Part shown: piece after piece, positions 1 through 7,451 of the stretch
How the letters are laid out: every line of letters begins with the position of its first letter
Numbering within the stretch: the stretch's first letter is position 1
Assembly: GCA_018066825.1 (NCBI GenBank)
Contig: JAGPVU010000028.1
Span: 1 to 15,503 of the forward strand
Direction of reading: 5' to 3'
Length of the DNA stretch: 15,503 bases
DNA from: Cycloclasticus sp.
Lineage (GTDB): Bacteria; Pseudomonadota; Gammaproteobacteria; Methylococcales; Cycloclasticaceae
Translations under genes and position numbers: made by a program
The notes under the pieces: generated by a model
Told to the model about the DNA's origin: nothing
What the model saw: only the letters and a program-made list of their open reading frames with translations
The model's database searches: none

Positions 1-2
1 TT

Positions 3-191
3 TTTTTAATAACCTTTGTATTTTTTTTACTGTTCGTTGCGGCGATGGCCGTTGGTGTTATTTTTAGTAATAGAAAAATCAAAGGCAGCTGCGGTGGCTT
101 AAATAACGTTGATGGTTTAGAGGGCGACTGTTTGCTGTGCAGTAATAAAAAATGTGATAAGAAAAAAATAATTGATAACAACGCAGTTTGA
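3..191 (+). CDS. nqrM: Na+-NQR maturation protein NqrM, 3' part
   Basis: The 62 readable residues hold one hydrophobic membrane segment ending in AAMAVGVIF, followed by the family signature KGSCGGL and a short Cys-rich tail (GDCLLC, KKC). This order matches NqrM (DUF539), a small inner-membrane protein needed to mature the sodium-pumping NADH:quinone oxidoreductase, probably by delivering iron to the Cys-ligated site in NqrD/E. The start codon lies before the window, and only a few N-terminal residues should be missing, since the family is about 70 residues long. The internal ATG at 45 falls inside the membrane segment and is not a credible start. By usual gene order, nqrF and apbE would lie upstream; that is inference. 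The stop is TGA at 189-191. Confidence 0.88.
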   Translation, partial: FLITFVFFLLFVAAMAVGVIFSNRKIKGSCGGLNNVDGLEGDCLLCSNKKCDKKKIIDNNAV

Positions 192-232
192 TTGTTTTTA
201 AACAGGGTCAGTTTAACGTTATAGGGGAATGT

Positions 233-634
233 ATGCTTAGGTCCGTATTAGTCAAAGATTACATGGCAACAAATTTAACAACATTTACGCCAGAAATGGA
301 GATTTCGCAGGCGATAAAATTTCTTAATACACATAAAATATCAGGCGCGCCTGTCGTAGATGAAAAAGGCTGTCTAGCAGGTATTTTATCTGAAAAAGAT
401 TGCTTAAAAGTCGCCCTGCAATCAACCTATTATGAAGATTGGGTGGGTGGCGTCGTTTCAGAATACATGACCGAAAATGTTGAAACCGTGTCTGATACGG
501 CAAGTGTCGTCGACCTGGCTGAAAAATTCTTAAGCACCTCGTTTAAGCGATTTCCGGTATTAAATGAAGAAGGTGACCTAGTCGGACAAATTAGCCGCAG
601 TGATATTTTGCGAGCGCTAGATAAGCTTTGGTAA
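233..634 (+). CDS. CBS-domain-pair protein
   Basis: This is a 133-residue soluble protein made almost entirely of two CBS motifs, at about residues 6-60 and 75-132. Each ends in the typical pattern, with GCLAGILSEKD in the first and GDLVGQISRSD in the second. CBS pairs fold into a Bateman module that usually binds adenine nucleotides; no catalytic or membrane domain is attached, so the effector and partner are unknown. I chose ATG 233 because AGGGGAA lies just upstream (223-229) and the family signature starts at once (VKDYMATNLTTFTP). A TTG at 188 in the same frame would add 15 residues and overlap the nqrM stop, but it is less likely. The gene follows nqrM by 41 bases and runs straight into sbcB. 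Confidence 0.85.
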   Translation: MLRSVLVKDYMATNLTTFTPEMEISQAIKFLNTHKISGAPVVDEKGCLAGILSEKDCLKVALQSTYYEDWVGGVVSEYMTENVETVSDTASVVDLAEKFLSTSFKRFPVLNEEGDLVGQISRSDILRALDKLW

Positions 635-637
635 GTT

Positions 638-2080
638 TTGGCTGATACTTTTTATTGGTACGATTATGAAACAACCGGTATTGATGCTGCACGGGACCGC
701 GTGGTTCAGTTTGCAGGTATTCGTACCGATTTAGACTTTAACCCGGTGGGTTCACCAGACGTTTATTATTGTCGCCTAGAAGATGACGTTTTGCCGCACC
801 CTGAGGCGTGTTTAGTGACCGGCATTTCCCCTCAGTTAACGCGTGAAAAAGGCTTGCTGGAATGTGATTTTATTGCCCGTATCCATCAACAATTTAGCAC
901 CCCACAAACCTGTGTTGTGGGCTATAACAGCATCCGATTTGACGACGAATTCACCCGCCATTTATTGTATAGAAACTTTTTTGACCCTTATGCGCGTGAA
1001 TGGAAGGCGGGTAACTCACGTTGGGATTTAATTGACGTTGTTCGTTTAACCTATGCCCTTAGACCAGAAGGGATCAACTGGCCAACACGAGAGCAGGGCC
1101 TGCCAAGTTTTAAGCTAGAAGACCTAAGCAAAGCTAATGGCATCGCACACGAAGCGGCTCACGACGCCTTGTCTGACGTGCGAGCGACCATAGCCTTAGC
1201 CAAGTTAATAAAACAAAAACAGGGCAAGTTGTATACCTGGGCTTTTGCGATGCGCGATAAAAAAGTAGCCGCTCAATCCTTAGATACAGTCGCGCATACC
1301 CCAGTGGTGCATGTGTCAGGTATGTACCCTAGTGCTCAGCGTTGTTTGGCCGTGGTAATGCCTATTGTGACCCACCCAGTCAATAAAAATGGTGTACTGG
1401 TCTACGATCTTTCGGTCGACCCGCAAGCACTGATTGATCTATCAGTAGAGCAACTCCATCAACGGCTTTACACCCCAAACGACGAACTAAAGGAAGGTGA
1501 AAGTCGGGTACCATTAAAGACGGTGCATTTAAATAAATCACCCATGTTGGCACCGTTAAATACGCTTAATGAAGCTAGCTTAGCGGCACTCGTTATTGAC
1601 CTGCAACAGTGTGAAATCAATCGCCAAAAGATCATAAACGCGAATATCAAAGACAAATTAATAGCGGTGTTTTCTATTAACAATTTTGAATCAGCAACGG
1701 ATCCAGATTTAATGCTGTACGGTGGTGGCTTTTTTAGTGCGCTCGATGCCAGTAATATGGCTAAGATACGTCAGTGTGCGAAGGATGATTTAGCGGCACT
1801 GGACTTGCCATTTGAAGATGAGCGATTGCATGAGATGTTATGGCGTTATCGGGCGCGAAATTTTCCAGAAACCCTAACTGACGACGAGAAAACACAGTGG
1901 CAGATGCACCGCAAGGCCATGTTGACGACGGAGCTTGATGATGGTCGTTTGACCTTGTCGGCTTATTTTGAGCGTATCGATGAGTTGATTGCAGAACAAA
2001 CATGGACAGAAGATCAGCACACATTATTTGAAAATCTAATCGAATATGGCGAGTCTATTGCAGATAGCTTGGAAAAGTAA
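638..2080 (+). CDS. sbcB: Exodeoxyribonuclease I (SbcB)
   Basis: This 480-residue protein is a 3'-to-5' single-strand DNA exonuclease acting in mismatch repair and recombination; E. coli ExoI has 475 residues. The N-terminal DEDDh nuclease domain is complete: Asp9 and Glu11 in DYETTG, Asp102 in RFDDE, and His175 and Asp180 in HEAAHDALSD. Further ExoI signatures are YNSIRFDDE, NSRWDLIDV, ALRPEGINWP, LPSFKLEDLSKANGI, VHVSGMY and YRARNFPETL. The start must be the TTG at 638: the in-frame TAA of the CBS gene ends at 634, the first downstream Met is near residue 206, and motif I begins at residue 9. No Shine-Dalgarno sequence is evident, so translation probably depends on reinitiation after the CBS gene. 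Confidence 0.95.
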   Translation: MADTFYWYDYETTGIDAARDRVVQFAGIRTDLDFNPVGSPDVYYCRLEDDVLPHPEACLVTGISPQLTREKGLLECDFIARIHQQFSTPQTCVVGYNSIRFDDEFTRHLLYRNFFDPYAREWKAGNSRWDLIDVVRLTYALRPEGINWPTREQGLPSFKLEDLSKANGIAHEAAHDALSDVRATIALAKLIKQKQGKLYTWAFAMRDKKVAAQSLDTVAHTPVVHVSGMYPSAQRCLAVVMPIVTHPVNKNGVLVYDLSVDPQALIDLSVEQLHQRLYTPNDELKEGESRVPLKTVHLNKSPMLAPLNTLNEASLAALVIDLQQCEINRQKIINANIKDKLIAVFSINNFESATDPDLMLYGGGFFSALDASNMAKIRQCAKDDLAALDLPFEDERLHEMLWRYRARNFPETLTDDEKTQWQMHRKAMLTTELDDGRLTLSAYFERIDELIAEQTWTEDQHTLFENLIEYGESIADSLEK

Positions 2081-2407
2081 ATGGGGTCGTCAAAATATCA
2101 CCGACTCGCTGATGTGCTGTTACAAATTGAAGCGGCCATGCGGCAACAATCAATGTGGAGTGAACAGCAGCCAGAGCGGTGGCGTTTAGAGAGCATCCAA
2201 CCCTTTTGTATCGACACCTTAAGCTTTCAGCAATGGCTTCAATATATCTTTTTAGTCAGAATGAAAGAAATTATAGAAACCGGTCAACAATTACCGAGTT
2301 GCTGCGATATTGCACCCATGGCCTCAGAAAGTTTTAAACAATTAGAACAACACACTGATGGTATCGTGCATTTGTTGATAGAATGCGACCAAATCATCGC
2401 CTCATAA
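2081..2407 (+). CDS. yqcC: YqcC family protein (DUF446)
   Basis: This 108-residue, mostly helical soluble protein resembles the YqcC family of gammaproteobacteria. Typical traits are the N-terminal LLQIEAAMRQQSMW, then PFCIDTLSFQQWLQYIFLVRMKEII, then a short Cys pair (LPSCCDIAPMA). The family has no firmly established function; in other genomes it is often found near the pseudouridine synthase truC, which is not in this window. The ATG follows the sbcB stop with no gap (TAAATG) and lies in the same frame, so expression is likely coupled to sbcB. The stop is TAA at 2405-2407. Confidence 0.8.
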   Translation: MGSSKYHRLADVLLQIEAAMRQQSMWSEQQPERWRLESIQPFCIDTLSFQQWLQYIFLVRMKEIIETGQQLPSCCDIAPMASESFKQLEQHTDGIVHLLIECDQIIAS

Positions 2408-2426
2408 CAGATAAATAGGAATAGAC

Positions 2427-2714
2427 ATGGCTGAAACAGTAGACGAATTAACCGTTAGTTATACCGATGGTGGTATCGAAACGGTAAAAGAGCTTGATAA
2501 AGTAGTGCTGACTAAAGGCGCTTGGGCGACACTTATTTATAAATACCAAGATTGGAACCGAGCCAAAGAAGAGTACGGTGCCGATAAATATACGATTCGC
2601 CGTTATCAAAAACGCAATGGCGAATACCAGCAAAAGTCTAAATTCAATATTTCTAGTGCAGGACAAGCAGAAGCAATTATTTCAGCCCTCGAAGGGTGGA
2701 TTGAAAAAAAATAA
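2427..2714 (+). CDS. Conserved small protein of unknown function
   Basis: This 95-residue protein has no domain I can name. It looks like a small protein family I have seen as hypothetical in gammaproteobacteria, with the pattern TVSYTDGG, LTKGAWATLIYKYQDWNRAKEEYG and YQKRNGEYQQKSKFNISS. It is soluble, without a signal peptide or Cys, and rich in Lys, Glu, Tyr and Gln. The start is well supported: AGGAA at 2417-2421 sits five bases before ATG 2427. It is the last gene before a probable terminator, so it likely shares the sbcB-yqcC transcript. Its function is unknown. Confidence 0.8.
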   Translation: MAETVDELTVSYTDGGIETVKELDKVVLTKGAWATLIYKYQDWNRAKEEYGADKYTIRRYQKRNGEYQQKSKFNISSAGQAEAIISALEGWIEKK

Positions 2715-2738
2715 ACGAATGCCTATTGAGGCGTCTGC

Positions 2739-2778
2739 GCCCCATCATGCGATAAGCGCATTTGATGGGGCCTTGTTT
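2739..2778 (+). terminator. Probable Rho-independent terminator
   Basis: GCCCCATCA (2739-2747) pairs perfectly with TGATGGGGC (2763-2771). Inside, TGCG (2748-2751) can pair with CGCA (2757-2760), leaving a two-base bulge. A modest T-rich stretch (CTTGTTTAA) follows. It lies about 25 bases after the stop of the small gene at 2427-2714, the right place to end the upstream transcript. The T tract is short, so termination may be partial. Confidence 0.6.
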
Positions 2779-2821
2779 AATTATTGCCCCGCCTTACACA
2801 CGGTAAAGGAGTTTTAAATAA

Positions 2822-3307
2822 ATGAACATGGATTTAATAATCGGTTTAGTCATAGGTTTAATTGGAGGAGGTTTTTTAACCCTTTGGTTCAATAAAGACC
2901 GTTCAAGTACTAACGCGAAAAAAATTGAAGAGTTAGAAGCCGAGCGTGAAAAATATCATAAGCAGGTCGATGATCACTTTGTTAATACAGCTGTGTTGTT
3001 CAAAGGGCTTACAGATCAGTACCGTGATGTTTACCGTCATATTGCAAGTGGTGCTGAACAGTTATGTTCAGAAGACGCTAAAGCCCTACATATTCATTTG
3101 GAAGAAAACGTCTTATTGACGAAAGAGCCTGAATCGACGGTAGACCCTAAAGAGGACGAGCCGCAGAATAAAGAAGCTATCGACGATAAACCAATCGTAA
3201 AGCCTAAATTAAAAGATGATGACGAAGGTTTTCCATTAGCCAGTGAAGTTGAAATGTCAGTTGATACCGCTGAAACAATACGTAACAAAGCGAACAAGAA
3301 CAATTAA
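2822..3307 (+). CDS. zapG: YhcB/ZapG-like inner-membrane protein (DUF1043)
   Basis: This 161-residue protein has one N-terminal membrane helix (about residues 4-23, LIIGLVIGLIGGGFLTLWF), then a charged coiled-coil stretch (KIEELEAEREKYHKQVDDHFVNTAVLFKGLTDQYRDVYRHIA) and a disordered, acidic and lysine-rich tail. The segment with a conserved HFxxTAxLF and a following LTxxYRxxYxHIAxGA is the hallmark of the YhcB/ZapG family. E. coli YhcB links envelope growth and cell division; this role is inferred here. The tail is longer than in E. coli (132 residues). AAAGGAG at 2805-2811 lies ten bases before ATG 2822; a second ATG at 2828 is also possible. A MipZ-like division ATPase lies 3.4 kb downstream, but there is no sign of an operon link. 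Confidence 0.8.
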   Translation: MNMDLIIGLVIGLIGGGFLTLWFNKDRSSTNAKKIEELEAEREKYHKQVDDHFVNTAVLFKGLTDQYRDVYRHIASGAEQLCSEDAKALHIHLEENVLLTKEPESTVDPKEDEPQNKEAIDDKPIVKPKLKDDDEGFPLASEVEMSVDTAETIRNKANKNN

Positions 3308-3367
3308 CGCTTCAATTCAAGCGGTCTAGATTGATGCTTCTTAAGCTACCCATGTTGGCGTACGGTT

Positions 3368-4351
3368 ATGAAGCAAGGGGTTTTCTTGGGTTCATCAAAT
3401 GATATAAAAGCTGATGTTTGGTTTTTATTGGTAACAATTCTGGCTGCAATTGGTTGGATTTTTTCAAAAGAAGCCGTGCTGATAATGCCGCCGCTGTTAT
3501 TTATTTGTCTGCGTTTTTTGATCGCGGGGATCGTTTTGTCAATAGTGGGCGGGCATCAAATACGCGCATTAAGTTGGGATCAATGCCAACAAGCCATAAA
3601 AGTGGGCTGTGTCTTTGCCGTTGGCACGTGTTTTTGGGTATTAGGCCTTAGTTCGGGTGTTAGCATTAGTGTTGGCGGCTTTTTAGTGTGCTTAGCAGTT
3701 GTTATTGTGCCAATTTTGGATCGCATTTTTTTCAAACAATCAGTACCAATTAAAACGTGGTTCGCTTTGCCTGTTGCAGTTATTGGTTTGGGCTTTTTAA
3801 CATTAAAAAATGGCCTAAGTTTAGAAGCAGGACACGTGTTATTTTTAATGGCTTCCCTTTTTTTTGCGATGTTTTTTATATTAAACGTACGAGCGGCAAA
3901 CCATCGTGAAATAGGTGGGCTTGACGAAATAATGGAAGTCAGTGAAAAAGTCCCAGCGCTATCATTAACCGCCATCACGTTACTAACGGTAGGTGTTATA
4001 GCAGCCGGCGCTTCATTTATATTAGAAAACGAGGGATCTTCAACGATTAGCTTTTCAGCTAACTTAGTGTTCTGGGTGTTAGCTAGCGCATTATTAACAA
4101 CCGCTGCGCGCTTTTTTATTCAAACCCATGCGCAAAGCTTATCGAAGAGCAGTCATGGGGTTGTTATTATGGTGGTTGAACCGATTTGGACGGCCTTACT
4201 CGCTGCTGCTTGGTTTGGTGAGTCATTATCAGGGTTTGATTTGCTCGGTTGCGGGCTGATATTTTTCTCGATTATTATCTACCGATGGACGTTTATACGT
4301 GATTTATTTAGACGACCGCTTCTTCCGAGTGATGAGTCAGTACGCCGTTAA
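3368..4351 (+). CDS. EamA/DMT-superfamily transporter
   Basis: This 327-residue hydrophobic protein has about ten predicted membrane helices, arranged as two EamA halves of five each. The first half includes PPLLFICLRFLIAGIVLS and the second VIMVVEPIWTALLAAAWFGESLSGFDLLGCGLIF, the usual end of a DMT exporter. The family exports metabolites or drugs across the inner membrane; the substrate cannot be read from sequence. No strong ribosome-binding site precedes ATG 3368. The last 20 bases overlap the start chosen for the next gene, suggesting translational coupling. The 60 bases upstream hold only a weak 5-bp hairpin (CGCTT with AAGCG) and no clear promoter. Confidence 0.88.
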   Translation: MKQGVFLGSSNDIKADVWFLLVTILAAIGWIFSKEAVLIMPPLLFICLRFLIAGIVLSIVGGHQIRALSWDQCQQAIKVGCVFAVGTCFWVLGLSSGVSISVGGFLVCLAVVIVPILDRIFFKQSVPIKTWFALPVAVIGLGFLTLKNGLSLEAGHVLFLMASLFFAMFFILNVRAANHREIGGLDEIMEVSEKVPALSLTAITLLTVGVIAAGASFILENEGSSTISFSANLVFWVLASALLTTAARFFIQTHAQSLSKSSHGVVIMVVEPIWTALLAAAWFGESLSGFDLLGCGLIFFSIIIYRWTFIRDLFRRPLLPSDESVRR

Positions 4352-5294
4352 ATCAACCCTAATCTACTGCCTACTGGCGTGTTTTTTTATCAGTAGCGCT
4401 ACAGCAAATGAATCGAATCAACTAAAAAAACGTTCACTAGGACAGGGCTCAAAAGAGTCTGAAATATTACTGATGGCTAGGCACATCAAAAACAGTGATC
4501 AGCCAACACAACGCGACTTTGTCTTAATTATTTTAAACACCATGCAACAGGTTTATAGCCAAGAACTGGATAAGGTGACTACACAAAGTCAACGGACTAA
4601 CAAAAAATTGTTTAGGTGGTCTCAGTCAACGCAACGTTATATTAGGTATATTAATGCGGCACAGTCGGCTGTTGAGTCGGGTGAGCGTTTCGTTATTTCA
4701 ATAACGCGTGAAGCACGATTGTTGATTAATGTCGCAAACAATCAAGCGGTTCTAATTTCTGGGCCACAAGAAACGGACAGCGGTATTTCGGCACAAGTCA
4801 AACAGACGTACTGCCTTTACTATAACTGTGATTGGTTACAAACAAGCGAAAGCAACCTAAACCATAAATTAGTCGCGGACAAAAAAGGCGTTTGGTTGTT
4901 TGGGCAACGACAGCCGCCGACGTACGAGGTCGAGCAAAAATTTAAATTCGTTTTTAACAACCTCGTTAACAAAAAAGCTAAGCAAGCGATTGCCCGCCAA
5001 GTAGTACAGGAGAGTCAGCACTTTTTAGACGTTTTAAAAAAAACGCAGCTTGCGGGGTATAGAATCGATTGGACCAACTTATTTAAACGTCGATCAAAGG
5101 TTGATGTAGAGCGACAAATTTCTTTAAATTCACAACAGGTCTATCTTAAGGCTGACCCATCAGCATTGGATTATTTAACGCTGAAAGATTGGCAACGTCT
5201 AATCGTTTGGTTAAGGCGTTCCTTACAACAAGACCATCAACATCTAAAAATATTAGAAGCAGAGGCGTTATTAATTAATGAAAGCATAAATTAA
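4332..5294 (+). CDS. Unrecognised exported protein
   Basis: I do not recognise this 320-residue protein. From ATG 4332 it begins with a typical signal peptide: Lys7, a hydrophobic stretch STLIYCLLACFFISS and a likely signal-peptidase-I site after ATA (residue 25). LLAC at residues 14-17 resembles a lipobox, but hydrophobic residues continue after it, so a lipoprotein is less likely. The mature part is polar and rich in Gln, Lys and Arg, with one Cys pair (Cys161 and Cys166, CLYYNC) that could form a disulphide in the periplasm. A GTG at 4299 in the same frame would add 11 residues and bury the signal peptide. The start overlaps the EamA transporter by 20 bases, so the two are probably made together. 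Confidence 0.7.
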   Translation: MSQYAVKSTLIYCLLACFFISSATANESNQLKKRSLGQGSKESEILLMARHIKNSDQPTQRDFVLIILNTMQQVYSQELDKVTTQSQRTNKKLFRWSQSTQRYIRYINAAQSAVESGERFVISITREARLLINVANNQAVLISGPQETDSGISAQVKQTYCLYYNCDWLQTSESNLNHKLVADKKGVWLFGQRQPPTYEVEQKFKFVFNNLVNKKAKQAIARQVVQESQHFLDVLKKTQLAGYRIDWTNLFKRRSKVDVERQISLNSQQVYLKADPSALDYLTLKDWQRLIVWLRRSLQQDHQHLKILEAEALLINESIN

Positions 5295-5341
5295 CGTTTT
5301 TTCGCACGAACAGACGCATAAAAATCCTGCATTGAACGCTA

Positions 5342-5347
5342 TATAAT
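5342..5347 (+). promoter_or_regulatory. Possible -10 box upstream of fabV
   Basis: A perfect TATAAT lies 57 bases before the fabV start in the 110-base gap after the exported-protein gene. There is no recognisable -35 hexamer at 16-18 bases upstream, where only an A-rich stretch is seen, so an activator would be needed if this is used. Confidence 0.35.
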
Positions 5348-5404
5348 ATTTTCTTTAGCCTTTAGAATGGCCATTTGAATTCAGAATAACTAATCGGCGA
5401 CCCT

Positions 5405-6604
5405 ATGATAATTAAACCTAAAATACGTGGCTTTATCTGTACTACTTCACACCCGTCAGGTTGTGCGGCAAATGTACAAGAACAAATCAAACTGACCCAG
5501 CAACAAGGCGAGATTAAAAATGGGCCGAAAAAAGTCCTCATCATAGGATCTTCTAGTGGTTATGGGCTTGCTTCAAGAATTTCAGCCGCATTTGGCTCCG
5601 GCGCTGCAACCCTGGGTGTTTTTTTTGAAAAGCCAGGCACAGAGAAAAAAACCGGCTCGGCAGGTTGGTATAACACCGCCGCTTTTGATGCGCAGGCTAA
5701 AAAAGCTGGCTTGTATGCTAAACACATCAATGGTGATGCGTTTTCTAATGAAGCTAAACAAAAAGCGATCGAGCTGATTAAAAAAGACTTGGATCAGGTT
5801 GACTTGGTGGTTTATTCATTAGCATCACCGGTGCGAAAGGTACCTGGCAGCGATGAGTTAGTGCGTTCTTGCCTAAAGCCTATTGGCGAAACCTACCGCT
5901 CTACAGCCATCGACACCAATAAAGACATTATTATTGAAGCAAAAGTCGAACCCGCAAGCGAACAAGAAATAAAAGATACAGTGACCGTGATGGGCGGACA
6001 AGACTGGGAGCTTTGGATGAACGCCTTAGCTGATGCCGATGTGTTAGCGCCCAGCTGTAAATCAGTTGCTTACAGTTATATCGGTACCGATATAACCTGG
6101 CCAATTTATTGGGATGGCGCCTTAGGTAAAGCCAAAATGGATTTAGATCGCGCCGCGACGGCTATTGATCAACGCCTTAAATCGTTAAATGGCCATGCCA
6201 ATGTTGCGGTACTTAAATCGGTGGTTACCCAAGCGAGTTCAGCTATACCAGTGATGCCTTTGTACATTTCAATGGTGTTTAAAATAATGAAAGAACAAGG
6301 ACTGCACGAAGGCTGTATCGAACAAGTTAATCGCTTGTTTAGGACCCAACTGTACAACAATAATGCGGCACAAAACTTAGATCAAGACAATCGTATTAGA
6401 CTAGATGATTGGGAACTACGTGATGATGTGCAGCAACAATGCCGAGAAATTTGGCCAAAAGTAACCACCGAAAACCTCTTTGATTTAACCGATTACGCTA
6501 GTTATAAAGACGAATTTTTGCAATTATTTGGCTTTAATAAAAGCGGCGTGGATTACGATAAAGACATAGGCAGCGAATTAGATTTTGACGTTGAGACGCT
6601 ATAA
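5405..6604 (+). CDS. fabV: Enoyl-ACP/trans-2-enoyl-CoA reductase FabV
   Basis: This 399-residue protein is an NADH-dependent enoyl reductase of the FabV type, which catalyses the last step of each fatty-acid elongation cycle in the cytoplasm. Visible signatures are the N-terminal MIIKPKIRGFICTTSHPSGC, the cofactor loop GSSSGYGLASR (residues 48-58) and the catalytic Tyr235 and Lys244 with the long FabV spacing Y-X8-K, not the shorter spacing of FabI. KSVVTQASSAIPVMPLY and HEGCIEQVNRLF are also family hallmarks. Known FabV enzymes resist triclosan; that is expected but not shown here. The length is normal. There is no visible Shine-Dalgarno sequence, but the start aligns exactly with the family N-terminus. 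Confidence 0.97.
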   Translation: MIIKPKIRGFICTTSHPSGCAANVQEQIKLTQQQGEIKNGPKKVLIIGSSSGYGLASRISAAFGSGAATLGVFFEKPGTEKKTGSAGWYNTAAFDAQAKKAGLYAKHINGDAFSNEAKQKAIELIKKDLDQVDLVVYSLASPVRKVPGSDELVRSCLKPIGETYRSTAIDTNKDIIIEAKVEPASEQEIKDTVTVMGGQDWELWMNALADADVLAPSCKSVAYSYIGTDITWPIYWDGALGKAKMDLDRAATAIDQRLKSLNGHANVAVLKSVVTQASSAIPVMPLYISMVFKIMKEQGLHEGCIEQVNRLFRTQLYNNNAAQNLDQDNRIRLDDWELRDDVQQQCREIWPKVTTENLFDLTDYASYKDEFLQLFGFNKSGVDYDKDIGSELDFDVETL

Positions 6605-6657
6605 AGCGTAAAAAACAACAGAGGTCTTGCTAATCTTGGCGACCAAGTGACGAATTA

Positions 6658-7449
6658 ATGGAAAAAAAAGACGCGCGTATTATTGTATTCGGTAACGAAA
6701 AGGGCGGCACGGGCAAATCCACCTTGGCGATGCATATCGTCGTTGGGTTACTGAATGAAGGGCATCGAGTTGCTGTTATTGATTTAGATTCGCGCCAAAA
6801 AAGCGTGGCAAGGTACCTGCAAAACAGACAAACATTTATGGCTAATGGTGGTGATACCGTGCACATGCCAGAGTTTGCTGTAGTGACGCATTCAGACGCT
6901 AGTTTGATTAAGGACCGTGAAACCGAGGATCAAAAGAACCTGCAAACCGTATTGAGTGAATTCAAAGACTCGGTCGATTTTATTATTATTGATTGCCCTG
7001 GTAACGACACTTACTTATCGCGTTTAGCGCATGCTTTAGCCGATACCTTGGTCACGCCGATAAACGACAGCTTTGTAGATTTGGATTTATTAGGTGAGGT
7101 ATCTGCAGAAAGTTACGAGGTTAAGAAACTCAGCTTTTACAGCGAAATGGTGTGGGACAGTCGTAAGTTTCGCTCTGCAAGCGGTAAGCCGCCGATGGAT
7201 TGGGTGGTTATCCGTTCACGCTTAGCATCCTTGGACTCAAGAAATAATAAACGCGTTCATAAAGTACTGGAATCCTTACAAAAAAGAATCATGTTTCGCT
7301 ATGTGCCTGGCCTATACGAACGGGTGATTTATAAAGAGCTGTTCCCGCGTGGTTTAACGGTACTGGATATGGCAAACGTCACAAATTTATCTCACGTTGC
7401 AGCTCGACAAGAAGTTCGTTCATTATTAGAAAAACTTAACCTGAGTTAA
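6658..7449 (+). CDS. mipZ: MipZ-like ParA-family ATPase
   Basis: This 263-residue protein is a ParA/MinD-type ATPase that resembles MipZ, the Caulobacter inhibitor that places the FtsZ ring. Visible features are the deviant Walker A motif GNEKGGTGKST (residues 12-22, signature Lys15 and P-loop Lys20), VIDLDSRQ with Asp42 and Asp44, the Walker B strand IIIDCPG (Asp112), and the MipZ-specific stretches TPINDSFVDLDLLG (133-146), MDWVVIRSRLA, ERVIYKELFPRGLTVLD and HVAARQEVRSLL. Plain ParA and MinD lack these last stretches. MipZ was studied in alphaproteobacteria, where it binds ParB; no parB lies here. The gene starts 53 bases after fabV and abuts the SprT gene with a two-base gap. The division role in this organism is inference. 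Confidence 0.88.
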   Translation: MEKKDARIIVFGNEKGGTGKSTLAMHIVVGLLNEGHRVAVIDLDSRQKSVARYLQNRQTFMANGGDTVHMPEFAVVTHSDASLIKDRETEDQKNLQTVLSEFKDSVDFIIIDCPGNDTYLSRLAHALADTLVTPINDSFVDLDLLGEVSAESYEVKKLSFYSEMVWDSRKFRSASGKPPMDWVVIRSRLASLDSRNNKRVHKVLESLQKRIMFRYVPGLYERVIYKELFPRGLTVLDMANVTNLSHVAARQEVRSLLEKLNLS

Positions 7450-7451
7450 AC

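Noticed and set aside
188..232. Extension of the CBS protein to the TTG at 188
   Set aside because: It would overlap the nqrM stop and add 15 residues that do not belong to the CBS fold; the ATG at 233 has AGGGGAA just before it.
2578..2817. Plus-strand open frame of 79 codons overlapping the small conserved gene and the terminator hairpin
   Set aside because: It is a frame shadow of 2427-2714 that continues through the hairpin, with no ribosome-binding site and no familiar protein pattern.
3580..3978. Minus-strand open frame of 132 codons inside the EamA gene
   Set aside because: It lies fully opposite a clear ten-helix transporter and its translation shows no recognisable domain.
4371..4382. 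Lipobox LLAC in the unknown exported protein
   Set aside because: The hydrophobic stretch continues past the Cys for several residues and a good signal-peptidase-I site (ATA) follows, so a lipoprotein is not favoured.
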